Part shown: in pieces, positions 21,903 through 23,455 of the stretch
Layout: every line of letters starts with the position of its first letter
Numbering within the stretch: the stretch's first letter is position 1
Source: CAZVLQ01 sp964628185
GTDB taxonomy: Bacteria; Pseudomonadota; Zetaproteobacteria; Mariprofundales; Mariprofundaceae
NCBI GenBank assembly: GCA_964628185.1
Contig: CAZVLQ010000026.1
Location: forward strand, 1-23,455
Reading direction: 5' to 3'
DNA: 23,455 bases
Translations under genes and position numbers: made by a program
The notes under the pieces: generated by a model
What the model was told of the DNA's origin: nothing
Databases searched by the model: none
Seen by the model: only the letters and a program-made list of their open reading frames with translations

Positions 21903-22502
21903 CTAGCCCCTGGCCCATGGCGCCCAGCGGCGAATGGCGTCGGCGATTTCACCGGGCGTACTGTTGTGACTGATCAGTTTGCCGATTTTGCCGTCCGGAC
22001 GCAGGATGTAAATAGAGCTTGAGTGGGTCACGGTATAGCCTTTTCCAGCGATGCGATTCCCTTTTTCATATCCGACCATGAATGATTTTGCAGCGGCCCT
22101 GATTTCCTCGGCGCTGCCACTCAGGCCAGTGATACCACCGCCAAAAAAGTGAAGAAATTTCATCATATGCGCCGGCGTGTCACGTTCCGGATCCGTTGTG
22201 ATAAACAGCGCTTTTACTCTGGGTCTCTCGGTTGAACTCAGCTGTTTCAGGGCGGCTCCGATATTGGCCAGGGTGGCGGGGCAGACATCGGGACAGTGGG
22301 TATAGCCAAAATAAATTACACCAACCTTGCCAGCAAGGTCGTGCGTGCTGAACGGACCGTTTACGCCATGCAGGGAAAATTCAGGCCGGAGATCAGGATA
22401 GGGGCTGGCCGGCATTTTGTTAAGGTTGTATGCACCGAATCCAATAGCAGCCGCGGCGAATCCGAGCAGGATAAAAGGGAACATGTTGCGTTTGTACGTC
22501 AT
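21903..22502 (-). CDS. sco: SCO1/SenC-family copper chaperone, second copy (199 aa)
   Basis: A compact SCO protein with an N-terminal membrane anchor (about 8-26) and a periplasmic thioredoxin fold. The copper ligands are C70 and C74 in the canonical CPDVC motif and H160 in VTHSSSIY, with the family's TTDPERDTP segment between. Unlike the copy at 6906, it is standard length and keeps the Pro. SenC genes accompany the sNOR-type NO reductases of ammonia oxidisers, so this copy may serve the CuA protein at 14995, while the other serves coxB; that split is inference. The ATG at 22502 is chosen because the upstream extension to 22577 is not protein-like and lacks an anchor. Confidence 0.93.
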   Translation of the reverse strand: MTYKRNMFPFILLGFAAAAIGFGAYNLNKMPASPYPDLRPEFSLHGVNGPFSTHDLAGKVGVIYFGYTHCPDVCPATLANIGAALKQLSSTERPRVKALFITTDPERDTPAHMMKFLHFFGGGITGLSGSAEEIRAAAKSFMVGYEKGNRIAGKGYTVTHSSSIYILRPDGKIGKLISHNSTPGEIADAIRRWAPWARG

Positions 22503-22596
22503 AAAATAGTGAGCTCCACTGGTAGTGAAATGATATGTAAAATGCCTGCGGCGAAGCATAACACCGGGTCTGATCAATTACAGGGGGGGACTGATT

Positions 22597-22743
22597 TTGC
22601 TCCCAGGGCTGGCGATCAAGAATCAGAAGCTTCAACCTGTTGCCATTACTGCTACCAGTGCCTTTATTGTGGCACTGCTTTATGTGAAATTCAGAATGAT
22701 GCTGTTTATTGTTGTTGCCGGGTTGTCATCAGTTGCAGCTTAA
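22597..22743 (+). CDS. possible small membrane protein (48 aa, TTG start)
   Basis: An open frame starts with TTG six bases after AGGGGGGGA and would encode a basic N-terminus (KNQK) followed by two hydrophobic stretches separated by KFR. It is divergent from the second SCO gene, in an otherwise empty gap. There is no ATG and no recognised family, so it may be chance. Confidence 0.2.
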   Translation: MLPGLAIKNQKLQPVAITATSAFIVALLYVKFRMMLFIVVAGLSSVAA

Positions 22744-22756
22744 CTGTTAAAATATT

Positions 22757-23155
22757 CTAAAACTGTTTCAGATACTCGATAATAGCGGACCTGTCTTTCC
22801 CGGATTTAATGCCGGGTATCGCCATCAGTGTTCCGGGTTTGATTCCGGTCGGGTCCTGTAACCACCGGTCCAGCGACTTTTCATCCCACTTTGTAAATGG
22901 CACGCCTGATATGGTGGGTGCACGGCCGATAATACCCTTCAGGGAAGGCCCCACCTTGCGGATATTCCTGTCCACATAATGACATGTGCCACATTTCCGC
23001 CGGGTCAGTTCAGCACCTGGGAGTGATTCCCTTTCCATGCTTTTAAGGGTTGATCTGATGATGCTGTTTGATGAATGTTCATCTTCATTCTGGCTACAAG
23101 CGACTACGCTTATGGCCAGTATGACACACAGGGTTGTGATAATAAGGTGGCGCAT
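22757..23155 (-). CDS. lipoprotein cytochrome c, class I (132 aa)
   Basis: A monoheme cytochrome c anchored by a lipid: the lipobox VVAC places the modified cysteine at residue 20, followed by an acidic, flexible linker. Heme binds at C55-G-T-C58-H59 and the distal ligand is M111 in GTLMAIPG, a mitochondrial-type arrangement. It resembles the cytochrome at 5698 in heme spacing and in the GPSLKGIIGR segment, but is tethered rather than soluble. The start has GGGAGGG upstream. It lies behind the second SCO gene on the same strand, about 255 bases upstream of it, and is a candidate electron donor for the nearby CuA enzyme. Confidence 0.92.
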   Translation of the reverse strand: MRHLIITTLCVILAISVVACSQNEDEHSSNSIIRSTLKSMERESLPGAELTRRKCGTCHYVDRNIRKVGPSLKGIIGRAPTISGVPFTKWDEKSLDRWLQDPTGIKPGTLMAIPGIKSGKDRSAIIEYLKQF

Positions 23156-23370
23156 GAATCACCCTCCCGATTTTTAATGGCAATGCTCACGGTGAATGGT
23201 AACACAAAGTTCCCCTATACATTAAAGTACTATTGGTTGCCTTTCTTTGTCTGGTGCATTCCCGGGTCACGATTCCTGTCCCGAATCCTTCATGCAATAT
23301 GCGGGTTAGAGAGAGCTTGGCATAAAAGTGGAGCATTTATGGAGCAAATAGGCTTTCTGTTCCGGACATA

Positions 23371-23407
23371 AAAAAGGAGCTACGATTTCTCGTAACTCCT
23401 TGTTTTT
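23371..23407. terminator. rho-independent terminator, bidirectional
   Basis: AAGGAG plus TACGA (23374-23379, 23381-23385) pairs with TCGTA plus CTCCTT (23390-23394, 23396-23401), with one C-A mismatch and a TTTC loop. A-runs to the left give a U-run on the minus strand. It terminates the tRNA to its right; no plus-strand gene reads into it. The 200 bases before it (23156-23370) contain no gene I can support. Confidence 0.8.
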
Positions 23408-23410
23408 GTT

Positions 23411-23455
23411 TGGTTGCGGGGGTCGGATTTGAACCGACGACCTTCGGGTTATGAG
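23411..23455 (-). tRNA. tRNA with CAT anticodon (elongator Met or Ile2), truncated by window end
   Basis: Read on the minus strand, the 45 bases give C32, T33, anticodon CAT, AA, an anticodon stem strand CCCGA and the variable loop AGGTC. They continue with a T-arm (GTCGG, TTCAAAT, CCGAC), acceptor strand CCCCGCA, discriminator A and encoded CCA. The 5' half lies beyond the window. Elongator Met, initiator Met and lysidine-modified Ile2 share this anticodon, so the identity is not settled without the rest. The TTCAAAT loop and the absence of a GGG anticodon-stem pattern argue against initiator. Confidence 0.9.

Noticed and set aside
1..23455. CRISPR array or insertion sequence
   Set aside because: No regularly spaced direct repeats and no transposase gene were seen; the only recombinase is the tyrosine integrase.

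Overview
The window looks like a chromosomal segment of a proteobacterium, most likely gammaproteobacterial. This rests on CCA-encoding tRNA genes, Shine-Dalgarno leaders, an FNR-type box, an NnrS protein and bacterial-lipoprotein cytochrome c; it is inferred from gene content and no species is claimed. Two unlike parts are joined at about 2891.

The left part (1-2891) is the end of an integrated genomic island. It holds a structured non-coding stretch, one unrecognised ORF, a set of interlocking inverted repeats, a toxin-antitoxin pair and a complete tyrosine recombinase. It ends in a 48-base 3' fragment of tRNA-Arg(ACG), which is still followed by a tRNA-style terminator. That fragment marks the island end; the other end and the intact tRNA lie off the left edge.

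The right part is chromosomal and mostly respiratory. After a small lipoprotein and a fused aldolase/short-chain dehydrogenase comes an oxygen reductase operon (5698-10359): cytochrome c, subunit III, SCO, subunit II (intact CuA) and subunit I. Subunit I has the YSHP signature of A2-type oxidases but lacks the K-channel lysine. Heme O synthase follows behind a perfect FNR-type site. A PCuAC-Sel1 fusion and a 40-residue membrane protein come next.

From 12737 to 23155 lies what looks like a nitric-oxide-related heme-copper locus. It contains three paralogous b-type cytochromes, a SUMF1-domain protein without the catalytic cysteines, a one-helix CuA protein and an unusual subunit I homologue in which the active-site Tyr is Gln and the HH pair is absent. 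The subunit I homologue is followed by heme A synthase, a YajR-like MFS protein and NnrS, translationally coupled or nearly abutting. A second SCO protein and a lipoprotein cytochrome c lie on the other strand. The gene set resembles NO reductases of the sNOR type (subunit I homologue + CuA subunit + SenC) rather than the classical NorCB. In the likely scheme, cytochromes c and b feed electrons through two CuA proteins to two terminal enzymes, while SCO and PCuAC proteins deliver copper and CtaA/CtaB make heme A. The window closes with a terminator and the 3' part of a tRNA with anticodon CAT on the minus strand.
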